Origin: Chimonanthus salicifolius
Lineage: Eukaryota > Streptophyta > Magnoliopsida > Laurales > Calycanthaceae
DNA: 64,000 nt
NCBI GenBank assembly: GCA_013350335.1
Contig: CM023536.1
Span: forward strand, 44,276,314 to 44,340,313
Direction: 5' to 3'
Below the pieces are notes generated by a model. That model saw only the letters and a program-made list of their open reading frames with translations, made no database searches and was not told the DNA's origin. A program made the translations under genes and the position numbers. Below are positions 22,601-33,087 of this stretch, piece after piece. Each line of letters begins with the position of its first letter. The first letter of the stretch is position 1.

Positions 22601-22866
22601 CTGGGTAAGAAAATTATATTTCTTTAATGCATTGATATGCTGCTTACAATGTATGTACAGAGATATATAGGTAAAATACAGAAGATTGAAAGTCCTATTC
22701 TAGGAAACAATATATATGGCTGTAAACATAGAGAATAATCATGATCCTACTACAGCTCATTTGACACTCCCCCTCAAGTTGGAGCATATATGTCATCTAT
22801 GCCCAACTTGCTAAGTGAGCTGTGAAAACCTCTGTCTGTAGCTGCTTTGGTGAGAATATCTGCAAG

Positions 22867-23927
22867 TTAATCTTCGGATTTAATGAATGGTACTTCAATG
22901 ATCTTCGCCTCGAGTTTCTCTTTGATGAAATGTCTGTCAACTTCAACATGCTTAGTTCTATCATGTTGCACTGGATTATGTACGATGTCTATGGCCTTGT
23001 TATCACAATGCAGTTGCATGGCACGTTGGGGTTTGAATCTCAATTCCCCCAACAAATCACTTATCCAAAGTAGCTCACATACTCCGTGCGTCATATCCCT
23101 ATATTCTACTTCAGCACTTGATTTTGACACCACTTTTTGCTTCTTACTTCTCCAAGAGAGCAGATTGTCTCCCACAAAGGTAAAGTATCCAGATGTAGAT
23201 CGCCTATCAGTAACAGAACCAGTCCAGTCTGCATCAGTGTGACCCTCAACATCTAGATGACCATGTCGTGAAAACATCAAACCTTTTCCAGGAGCTGACT
23301 TCAAGTATCGGGTTACAGCATCCATGTGGGTTTCACTTGGTGCATGCATGAACTGACTCACCACAGTTACTGCATATGTTATATCAAGTTGGTGTGAGCT
23401 AGGTATATTAACTTACCCACAAAGCATTGATATCTTTCTTTGTTGGTGGGTACCTGATCAGGATATTCACCAAGCTGGTGATTCAATTCTATTGGAGTAT
23501 CTGCTGGCTTGTTGGCTAACATTCCAGTTTCAGTCAAGATGTCAAGAATATATTTCCGTTGTGATAGAAATATTCCTTGTTCTGAGCGAGCCACTTCAAA
23601 GCCTAAAAAATACTTCAGAGCACCAAGATCTTTCATTTCAAACTCAATTTCCAAATGGCGTTGTAATGCTGTCTTTTCGTCTAGGTCATTCCCTATAACT
23701 ACTATGTCATCAACATGCACAATAAGGGCAGTGACCTTACCTTTCTTATGTTTCAGGAAAAGCATATGATCTGAATTACTTTGCTTGTAGCTGAAATTCT
23801 TCATTAATTTGCTGAACCTTCCAAACCATGCTCTGGGTGGTTGCTTCAATCCACAAAGAGACTTTCTCAGTTTACACACCATGTTACTCTGACTGAACCC
23901 CATCTTACATCCTGGAGAGGGGTCCAT
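22867..23927 (-). pseudogene. copia reverse transcriptase and RNase H remnant
   Basis: Segment 23379-23927: KSLCGLKQPPRAWF, then the catalytic box VHVDDIVVIGND (the usual Y of YVDD is H), then LKYFLGFEVARS and the connection region. Segment 22867-23364: HTDADWTGSVTDRRSTSGY (first catalytic Asp), SSAEVEYRDMTHGVCELLW, HCDNKAI and VDRHFIKEKLE, a typical copia RNase H. A frameshift between 23364 and 23379 separates them, and upstream RT sequence is broken. Confidence 0.88.
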
Positions 23928-24639
23928 ATAACTTCTTCTTTTAGGTCTCCTTGCAGGAAGGCATTTTTTACATCAAACTGGTGTAATGGTCAGTCCAAGT
24001 TTGCTACAAGGGAAAGAAGCACTCGAATTGTGTTGGTCTTGGCTACAGGAGCAAAGGTCTCCCCATAGTCAATCCCATAAGTTTGAGTGTAGCATTCGCT
24101 ACTAGTCTTACTTTGTATCGTTCAATGGTGCCAATTGCTTTGAATTTTACTGTATATATCCATCTACAACCTACTGTTTTCTTCCCTTTATGAAGGGTAG
24201 TCATCTCCCAGGTGGAATTTTTCTAGAAGGGCCTCCATTTCTTCATTCATTGCTTGAGTCCAGTAGATGATTTAGAGCTTCCTACACATTACTTGGAATA
24301 GATACAGTGGATAATTGACATACAAATGATATACACGACAGAAACAACCTATATAGAGACACATGATTAGTAATAGGGTATTTAACCTTTGCTTTAGGGT
24401 TAGGGTTATATTGTTATCTAGGGATACCTCTAGTCGTACGAGGGGGTAATTGATAACCTGTATTTCCTGTATGACTCAACTTAGGTAAAGTGCTTGAGTT
24501 TGAGTGTTCAGTTACCTGTGGAGGATCTTCAGGACCTGATTGGATGAGAGGTGGTAATCTTCTGGGATAACTCAGCGGATGCGAACGAGGCTCTGCTCAA
24601 CTCCCTCTTTCGCCCTTTGTGAACCCATCCTTCTGGATA

Positions 24640-25577
24640 ACCAATGATCTCATAACAACCCTTAATTGTATAGTTATCTTAACCACATTTGGTACACTTC
24701 ATTGGAGGTCGGTTACGAGTAGAGTTGGAGTTCAAAGTGGGTGGCCAATATTGCTTGAACCTTGCAGCAGCCAAGGTTGTGGCTTCGGATGTGACACCAG
24801 CTTCAGACATAGTTCCTGTAGGTTACTTTCTCTTTTAATATGTGCATATACTGCCTCAAGTTCAGATTTAGGTTCCATCATCAAAATCTCTCCTCTAATT
24901 TGATCAAAGTTTTTGTCCAAGCCTGCAAGGAAAATATAAACTCGGAGACGGTTAATATCCTTGCGTCTAGTTTCAATGTCGGCCGAATGCTGCATATTAC
25001 GTGGGCATAATTGATCAAGCTCCTGAAATATCTCAGTGAGCTCACTGTAGTAAGCGGCAACAGACACTCCATTCTGTGTCGTCTTAAATGACCTTCCGTG
25101 TAGATAAAAAATCATCTCATCAGAACCATCAGAGTATGTTTTCTTGATTGCATCCCAAACCTGCTGTGATGTGTCGTAATGGATAAACTGTTTCATCTAA
25201 TTGGGTTGCATAGCATCAAATAACCAACTCTTGACTTGACAATTCGATGCACGCCATTTGTTGTATGTCGGGTCTGTGGCTGCAGGCGTGGTCCTATCAC
25301 CAGTCAAGTGACCATGTTTCTCTCGTTCAGCAATCTTCATCTCCATTACTTGGTGCCATAGGGAATAATTATGTCCGTCCAGTTTGATTCCAGTTGAGAA
25401 GGTGGAATTGTCTCCTTGAACGGTGACAATTTGAGTGGTTGTATTTGATCCACTAGCACCCACTTTGTTGGAGTCGCCCTCATTTACCATTGTATGGGCC
25501 CAAATAAAAACAGAGTCTGAAACTGAGAAACCCCTTGATGCTAGTGTTATGAAATTGAGATTGGAACTTGATGCCAC
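24640..25577 (-). pseudogene. copia gag remnant with zinc knuckle
   Basis: 25197-25577 has KLDGHNYSLWHQVMEMKI (the gag N-terminal signature). After one in-frame stop it continues at 24732-25196 with VWDAIKKTYSDG, AAYYSELTEIFQELDQL, VYIFLAGLDKNFDQIRGEIL. A CCHC-like stretch (KCTKCG, then CYEIIGYPEG) lies at about 24620-24700 with a stop inside. Nucleocapsid and capsid are recognisable but not translatable as one protein. Confidence 0.82.
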
Positions 25578-26768
25578 AAAATCAAGAACCAGATCTGGTA
25601 ACTAGAACATACTAACAGCTACGTGTATTCCTCTCTATTGAACTGCGCCTAGTAGCTGACCTGTTCTTGGTAAGAACACAACCAGATCTCTGACCGAGAA
25701 GACCACTTTCCAGTCGAGATTTCTGCAACTGCCCCTTAGAGACGGTGTTGTCTCTCTCAAATCTAAGAGAGACGATTTCAGATCTGCAACTGGTGGATGT
25801 CTTAAAGGTGTTGCCTCTCTCTTTTAATATGTGCATAGACTCTCTCTTTTAGATGACTACCTTTTCTCGCTGATCTCTTTGTATAAAGAGATTGCTCTGT
25901 TTCTCAGTCGTGGAAACCCTTGGACACCTTGTTGGAATTCTCAGTCAGTGGGAACCCTTGGACACCTTGCTGGAACGAAGATCTGTTTGTGACTATCGTG
26001 CCCTGAGATGCAGAGCACAAGATTCCTCTGTGATTTGGATGGAAACCCCAATTTGGGCCTGCGACCTGATCTAGCCTTGGGCGTGCGCCTCGCATGCTGT
26101 ACAGAAGGCTTGGTGTTCTCCGAGAGAAGAAACCCCTTTGCCGATCAGATCTGGAGTGCTTACGTGCCGGCGACAGAAGGTGAGGAACTCAACACCGTTC
26201 TCAGGCTAGGGATAGAGATACAGATCTAGTGATAGATTTGTGTTGTGTTCTGGGAAGGATCGAACTGCTGGCAATAGTGGAAGGTGCAGGAAAGATGATC
26301 GAGGCAGCGATTTGAGGTCTGAGGCGAGATGGGGCTGTAGAGATTTGTGGACCGCACGTTGCAGATCTTATGCAATGAAGATGATGACGCCGATTAATGG
26401 TGAAAATTGAAGGGGATGTGTATGGTGGCTGCGGTTTGCGGAAGCGTGCTAGGTTTAGGCAATCATGACCGACTGCTCTGATACCATATCAAACTGGGTA
26501 AGAAAATTATATTTCTTTAATGAATTGATATGCTGCTTACAATGTATGTACAGAGATATATAGGTAAAATACAGAAAATGGAAAGTCTTATTCTAGGAAA
26601 CAATATATGTGGCTGTAAATATAGAGAATAATCATGATCTTACTACAACTCATTTGACAACTTTTACTCTATTCTTTTTAATAAAAAAAAAAACAGAGAA
26701 CCTGACAAACTTGAAGACAACCAACCTTACTCAATACTTCGTAGTTAGAGTCAATACTTAGCCAACTT

Positions 26769-27773
26769 TAGGACTTGCAACTTGGGTCGGGTTTTCATAA
26801 ACCCAACCCTAACCCAAGTCACAACACATTGAACCTAACCCAACCCGACCTAAATTAAAAACCCGATTTACTCATTTCGATCTGACCTGAGTTTGTAATA
26901 CCCTCAACCCGACTATTGACCTGACCCGACCCGACCCCGAGTTGCAACCATGGCTTTTATATTGACATAAATGTTCAGCATGCAACTCTAAGAAAAAAAA
27001 TATATTAAAAGAAAGACTCAGAAGAGAATCGAGCTCAATGGTCATAAAAAAATGCAAAAAAAAAAAAAAAAAACTTTTTTAACAGTTCGTACCCTCTCAA
27101 TCCAAAATGCGGTACTTTGCAAACTGCAAATGATTCGGATACCAAATGATTCAGTCAGTCACAAAACCTTTTCCAGATTTTTACAATTGTTGATTTAAAG
27201 CCTGTGAGAAATTTGAAGGAGAAAGAAACAGAGAAATCTGAGAAAAAGAGAAAACTCGGGGAGAGGAGAGAAAGGAACAGAAAGACAAGAGAGAGAAGGC
27301 CTTAGAGAGGGAATGGCAGAGACGGAGGAGAGGAGTAGGTGATGGAGAGAGAACATTAATGAGAAGTGAGGGTTTTTTTTATTAGGATTTGACTTTGGTA
27401 TAGGAAAAGAGAGTAACTGCAAGTCGTGGAAATCGAGAAATGGTCATTTATCTATGTTCTCTCTCTTCTTTTTTCAAATTTTCTCTTCAGTATCAGTCCT
27501 TGGGAAGAGAGAAAGAGAGAAAACGGAGGTAATACTATCTTTGGGAAATCCAAAAAAATGTGGGTTGGATCTTCTCGAGTTTACTCGGGTCGGGTCGGAT
27601 CAGGTTGAGATTTAAAGACCTCAGCCTAATCCAATCCGAATTTTGTGCGGGTTTTTCAATTCCCAACCCGACCCGACCCCACCCTATGGCCCGACCTTTG
27701 TAACCCGACCCTTATGATTTCTCGAGTCGAGTCATGCGGGTCGAGCCAAAACCCGACTCGAGTTGCCGCCCTA
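26769..27773. mobile_element. Non-autonomous hAT element (about 1 kb)
   Basis: The left terminus TAGGACTTGCAACTTGGGTC and the reversed right terminus TAGGGCGGCAACTCGAGTCG are inverted repeats, both followed by GGGTTTT. The flanks are GCCAACTT (26761-26768) and ACCAACTT (27774-27781), an 8-bp duplication with one mismatch. Subterminal regions are rich in CCCGACCCGACC. The centre (27200-27400) is purine-rich (GAGAGG). No transposase coding was seen. Confidence 0.68.
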
Positions 27774-28736
27774 ACCAACTTTCCAATAAAATAGTATATA
27801 TGGAAGATTTATTTGGTTTGTTATTATTGTTATTATTATATTCATTTATCACTTCTATGAAGTTCAATTAGCCGTGCTAGATAAAGGTAGATGATTGATA
27901 TTAAGATATTTATAAGAAATAATAGTGTTTAGAATAGGAAATTGAAAATTTAAGATGACACAAACAAACCCTCGAGAAAGAGGAGGGATGAAAGAAGAAA
28001 GAAACACTGATCAAAATTAGAGGAGATCTTGTCTATGTTGTGACATGTATGGTTTGGTTTATTGAATGTGGACATTTGGCGGAGAAATGCTAATTTGATT
28101 TGATTTTTACATCATTTCCTTTCTCTTTATCATTTTTTCCTAAGAACTTCTTTTTAATTTGACATTCTATGAGCTAGAAGCATTTGACTATAGACTTTCC
28201 ATATTTCAATTAATAATTTCAAGCTCATCAAAAATAAAATAACTATTACAGAAAATTAAAAAAAAAAAAAAAAAAGAAATTCATAGTTTTTGCTTTTTCT
28301 TAAAAAAATGTATTTAAAAGAAAAATAGAGAAAAAGTGGAGTTTAACTTCTTTTTTTTCCTAATTAATAAATATTAAATACAATAATAAAAAAAAATCCT
28401 CAATACTCTTCTACTTTTCCACTTCTATATGATAAAGCAGTGAATAAAGAATGACTAAAGAATTGAGGTAGATCCGACTAGATAATCCGAAAGGAAAAGA
28501 CAAAACCCACGTGGGTGACAGAAGGATTTTAAAATTGACAGCTGATCCATTTCTCCTAATCTAAATTATTTTTAGATATGCAGATTAAAAAAATAAAGAT
28601 AAATTCAACCACCATCAAGTCTTTGCCAAATGTATCATGTACTTATATGAAAACCAAAATAAGAGTCAAAGCACAGATTTAGGAGATGTATATTACATAA
28701 TATTCCACCATTTTGAGTCAATTTCTTGTTGCTGAG
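27774..28736. other. AT-rich region downstream of the first UGT gene
   Basis: No gene-like ORF. Poly-A/T runs at about 28258-28275. The 3' UTR of the UGT gene on the minus strand begins below 28737. Confidence 0.45.
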
Positions 28737-30152
28737 TCAACCTCGCATCCACAGCTGGGCCAACTCAGTCATTGCCGAACGAGACGTTCCACCCTCACTC
28801 AGCGCCGCCCACGCCTTTTCCTTCGTCGCGACGGTCCGTCCGCGTAAAGCCTTCCCTTCCTCCGATTCCATCAGCTCTCTCACCCGTTTCTCCACCTCCT
28901 TCGCCTCCACCCACCCTTTCTCTGCTCCGTCCATGGGCATGGCCAGCTTCAGCTCCTCCACCAATATCACCCTGTTCACATTCTGCTCAGCATACAGTGG
29001 CCAGGCGACCATGGGCACGCCAGCGCAGAGCGATTCGAGCACCGAGTTCCACCCACAATGAGTCACGAATCCGCCCACCGATTCCCGACTCAGCACAGCC
29101 ACCTGCGGAGCCCATGACTTCACCACCATCCCCCTCTCCTTGGTCCGCTCTAGAAAGCCCTGCGGCAATAAGACGTCCAAGTCGGGCTCGGGAGGAGCTA
29201 GAAAGCGGCGGCTCTTGTCGTCAGACGGCGGACTCCGCACCACCCACAAGAATCTCTGCCCGCTCCTCTCCAACCCAACAGCGATCTCCTTAAGCTGTGC
29301 AACTGAGAAAACCCCCAAACTCCCAAAGCACAAGAACACGACGCTCCGACTCGGCTGCGAGTCCAGCCACTCCAAACACTCTCTCCCGCCCTCTCCCTTC
29401 TCATCCGCAATCAACGGTCCAATGCAGTACACGGGCGGAGTGGGGCCGTCAACAACACAGGCTCCATCCATTAATGCTTTCATCGCCCTCGGCTCCAGAG
29501 AGTTGAAAGAGTTGATTAGAATTCCGCACGATTTGGGCATCTCTCTGAAAAGGCTGAGAATCCTGTCGTATGCCTCGTCGCTCCGATCGAGCAACGGAAG
29601 CGGCATGGCCGAGGCAGGAATTGGAGGCACACCGGGAACGTCGAGTTGGGTGTCCTGTAGATCTTTGAAGCTGGCATGGGTGAGGCTGTGCAGAGTGGGA
29701 AAGTAGAAATCAACAGCGAGGCAGGAGACGCCAGAGGTGAAGAAGCAGTAGGATGGCATTTGGAGTTGGGTGGTGACGTGGAGAACAGGGGAGCAGAAGA
29801 GGTCGAAGATGAGGGCGCGGATGGTGGAGGATTGGGAGATGGAGAGGAGGGAGTGGTGGACGAGAGGGTTGTTGAGTTGGAGGAGGCGCAAGATGAAAGT
29901 CTCGTGGTGGGGTGAAGGAGAGGATTCGAAAGAGTGGGAGATGGTTGGGAGGTAGTGGAAGGAGATGGATGGGAAAGTGGATTGGATGCGTTGGATGTAA
30001 GGGGCGGTGGTGGCGATGTTGAAGGAGGTTTGGGCGATGAGAACGGTGAAGGAGAAGGGAACATTGAGCTCAAGAAAGCGCTTTCCGAGCTCAACCATGG
30101 CAATTAAATGGCCAATTCCCGGCGATGGGTAGAGGATAATGGTGTCTTTCAT
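28737..30152 (-). CDS. UDP-glycosyltransferase, UGT88-like (471 aa), copy 1
   Basis: A GT1-fold plant UGT expected to transfer a sugar, probably glucose, from a UDP-sugar to a small phenolic or other specialised metabolite in the cytosol. Seen: N-terminal YPSPGIGHL with the catalytic base His15, activating Asp117 in IFDLFC, VYCIGPLIADE at 241-251, FLCFGSLG, then the 44-residue PSPG box at 347-390 (WAPQVAVL, HCGWNS, ending in Gln390, usual for UDP-glucose users). The gene is intronless and GC-rich compared with its surroundings. The frame is open to 30263, but I chose the ATG at 30152: it gives the family N-terminus, and a TATA box at 30280-30288 would place the transcript start below the upstream ATG. 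Family length is normal (about 470). Acceptor unknown; UGT88 members act on flavonoids, chalcones and related phenolics. Confidence 0.93.
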   Translation of the reverse strand: MKDTIILYPSPGIGHLIAMVELGKRFLELNVPFSFTVLIAQTSFNIATTAPYIQRIQSTFPSISFHYLPTISHSFESSPSPHHETFILRLLQLNNPLVHHSLLSISQSSTIRALIFDLFCSPVLHVTTQLQMPSYCFFTSGVSCLAVDFYFPTLHSLTHASFKDLQDTQLDVPGVPPIPASAMPLPLLDRSDEAYDRILSLFREMPKSCGILINSFNSLEPRAMKALMDGACVVDGPTPPVYCIGPLIADEKGEGGRECLEWLDSQPSRSVVFLCFGSLGVFSVAQLKEIAVGLERSGQRFLWVVRSPPSDDKSRRFLAPPEPDLDVLLPQGFLERTKERGMVVKSWAPQVAVLSRESVGGFVTHCGWNSVLESLCAGVPMVAWPLYAEQNVNRVILVEELKLAMPMDGAEKGWVEAKEVEKRVRELMESEEGKALRGRTVATKEKAWAALSEGGTSRSAMTELAQLWMRG

Positions 30153-30279
30153 CCTTGTTTTCTTCGTCCTCCTCTTGCAGAAGGGATGGATGGAGAAGAA
30201 CAGAGCAGGTGAAGGAAGATCCGTGGGGACAGAGTTAAAGCTAGTGAAACAGAGTCGTGTCATCGAAGAGAGATCAAAT

Positions 30280-30288
30280 TATATATAA
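30280..30288 (-). promoter_or_regulatory. Putative TATA box of UGT copy 1
   Basis: Minus-strand ATTATATATAA about 130 bp upstream of the chosen ATG. Position is plausible, but the surroundings are AT-rich, so it could be chance. Confidence 0.4.
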
Positions 30289-33087
30289 TTAAATTTATTT
30301 GATAAATATTTATATAAATATAAAGTATATGAAATTCTATTATCAATTGATAATTTAAGAATATAATCTTTGCATTTAAATTTTAATGAGCATAGAAATG
30401 AAAGTACAAAATGATTAGATAAATATAACATCTAATTTTATTTGTATTACTTATAAAGGTCTCTAAGATTTATTTAATGACAAGGGGACAAGAAAATCAG
30501 ATTTTAGAGAAATTCTAAGGAACTCAGGGTTGGCTCTGTACATGTAGAAGTTAAGGAAAATTGTCTCCAAAGCTTTTTCATTATCAATTATATAAATAAA
30601 TTTACAAACTTCTCTTTAAAGAGGAACAAATCAATTAAGATACAAAATACAATGTGGATTAGGACTGATTAGAGAGAGCTCAACTTGGATTAGAACTCTC
30701 ATTACTGCATTGAAACCCCTTTGACCCTCATCTAACACCCTTGAATACCTTGAACCCTCAAATCCCAACACTCATCCGTTACCCACCATACCTAACTCAA
30801 TTAATTTCATTAACCCACCATCTCCATTTGACCCCTTTTGACCCTTAGAACAAACCAAATTAACATCACCATCATTAAATCCTATTACACCCACTTCCTC
30901 CATCAAACCCATTACCCATTGGCCGTGATCCACTACAACTTGATCGATGCTATAACCCATCAAACCTTTTGACCCATTTAATATCCTTGTTCAAAATGAG
31001 GCCTTTATTAATTTGATCCGATCACCCGTCCGTTCCTAAATCTGATTCTCATCAATTATTTGAATGCTCTAAGAGGCCTCAAACACTTCTATCATTAATC
31101 TTGAAGCTTATAGTGTTAATATGAAAATTTGCACAATCCTAACCTCAAACTATTTGCGGTGTCCTTTTTTCTGACAGGCAAACATTAGGACCCTCACTCT
31201 TGCATCTTCGCAATTGGAGGACATTGACCAAGCAGACTTGTACTCTTGCGGTGATGCATTCGAAACTCATCTCCAAGCTCCAATTTTGAAGCTTTCTAAA
31301 CAACCCACAAACCGGCTAAAATATCATTTAAAAAGAAAATAAAATTTCAACCAAGACAACCATTGAAGGTCGTCTCCTTTAAGAATTTTAATTTTATATC
31401 AGGCCCAATGCGCCATCAATTACTTAGCCTCATAAGGCCAAGCGATGATTGAAAAATTTCTTCTCATGTACCCTTCTTTATAGCCTCACCCTAGGCACAC
31501 AATTACTCTGTAGTCGATGTGGGACAGGGAAAAGGAGAGGCTGGGCTTGGGCGCCTTTGGCCTTTTTTTTCTTCTTTTTAAAATTCCATGAGTCTAAGTG
31601 TGTGAAGAGTTTTCATGACTCAATTATAATTATAATTTATTTATTATTTATCAATCACCTTAACCTTATAAAACTAAATAATACTTTGTCTATATACAGA
31701 ATATACTAAATACGTTTTATTTAAATATCTTTATTTTATTGATTTAAACATTGATACTTGATGGATAACTTTATTTCAAGTGTTTATTTTATTTAATTTT
31801 TTAAATAATCGCAAGATATAAGTTTTAGTTTTATTTTTGAAATAAAAATTAGAATACTTTTAGATTATTAATTAAAAGCAAAGATCAATTGTGTCGTTTA
31901 AAGTTTGATTTTGATTTAAAATTGTAATTTGAAGCTATGGATGGGTTTTATTTTTTTATGAAAAGCATCTTGAATAATCTATATAGAGTTATTAATCCAG
32001 TGAACTTTGAGTTTTATTCACCATGTATCTATTAGTTAATAATTTAATATTATTTATAATATAATATTCACAGCACAGGTTTGACCAAGTTTGACTATGG
32101 TTGAACCCGATTCAACCTTATTTAACCCGACCTTCTATCGAAACGGTTCGAATGATAGATCATATTTTAAAACATTGGTTGAGATCTTTCTCCTCAGCTT
32201 TCATTTTTTCCATACAAACGCATGTTTTTAATGTAATCATGCACATTTGGGTCTATGAGCACTTCTAGATCTTGTGCCCCACATGCATCACTGACCCTTT
32301 GAGTTGTTACCTTTCATTCTTTTGTGGTCATATAACATCTATCAAAGGGTTGAAAAATATGTGAAGTTGACTTTTATATTTAGATTTAATAAATTATTTC
32401 TATGAGTTAACTAGCCTATCTAACATCCATGAGACTTAATCTAAAATCTAAATCCAAAATCATCTAAAATCTAAATCCAAAATCCTTTTGTCTCGTAGAA
32501 TTGTAGGATGCAATTGTGGTTAGACACCTATCTTTTTAGTATGACGTCCACCACCATACTAGCTGAGTGAGACATAATATTGCCTTTGACAAGGCATCCC
32601 TAGGCCTATCCCCGTCCATAAGTGAAAATCTATTGTTTGCATACATGATTCATGACTATAGGAGCTTTCTAATGAGATCATGCAAGACTGGAGTGTCAGG
32701 TTCACATCGCTTGCGCCCAATGTGCTTGAATAGGAGGAGAGGTATATGACCTGGTATAGGAGGTAGCCAAATAGTACGGACAACATCTTCTGAAAACCAA
32801 ACTGTTCAAGTAGGTACATTGATATTACCGGTCTATGTTTCAAAGATGATGAGGGATAGGGTTTTGCTCTATCCTCAACTCTTAGCTAGTCTAAGTGTGA
32901 AATTTTCAAAGTCTTCTAAAATTGCTTCCAGTTTCTTAGACTTTCTTTAGAAGCTCGCCTAATGAAGTGAAGTCTTGAGTTCGACTCACAGTTCAACCCC
33001 TTCAAGTCACCCTCTATGGAATTACTCTCCATTGATTAAAGCCGTGTGTGTCAATTGGAGGATTTATATATGTTCGTGGGATTAGTC
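30289..33087. other. Intergenic, mostly unrecognised
   Basis: AT-rich with no complete gene. One exon-like open stretch is listed separately at 31178-31342. Around 32560-32850 an open frame on the minus strand (94 codons, with YLLEQFGFQKML) has an odd, protein-like composition but no recognisable domain; it may be an old transposon gene fragment. Confidence 0.4.
31178..31342 (+). pseudogene. Possible orphan exon, 54 codons to a stop
   Basis: A pyrimidine tract and CTGACAG acceptor-like site (31163-31177) precede an open stretch whose translation looks non-random (LTLASSQLEDIDQADLY, then CGDAFETHLQAPILKL) and ends at TAA 31340-31342. No upstream exon or start was found and I recognise no family. 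It could be a gene relic or chance. Confidence 0.25.

Larger units (their letters stand above)
22594..26659 (-). mobile_element. Ty1/copia retrotransposon lacking integrase
   Basis: LTRs at 22594-22766 and 26487-26659 (173 bp each, 8 differences counted, about 4.6 percent). The 5-bp target duplication ACTTT is perfect (22589-22593 and 26660-26664). The minus-strand primer site TGGTATCAGAGC directly follows the 5' LTR (26475-26486), and a purine tract TTGAGGGGGAG precedes the 3' LTR. Order on the minus strand: about 900 bp leader, gag, CCHC knuckle, then RT and RNase H. There is little room for, and no sign of, protease and integrase between about 24600 and 24000. Confidence 0.88.

Noticed and set aside
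28772..29955. Long open frames on the plus strand across the first UGT gene (also 42043-42891 across the second)
   Set aside because: They are antisense to a clear GT1 gene, arise from its GC-rich codon use, and have no domain-like content.
30153..30263. In-frame N-terminal extension of the first UGT (and 43401-43481 of the second)
   Set aside because: The extensions do not resemble each other or UGT N-termini, and the putative TATA boxes lie at or just upstream of those ATGs.
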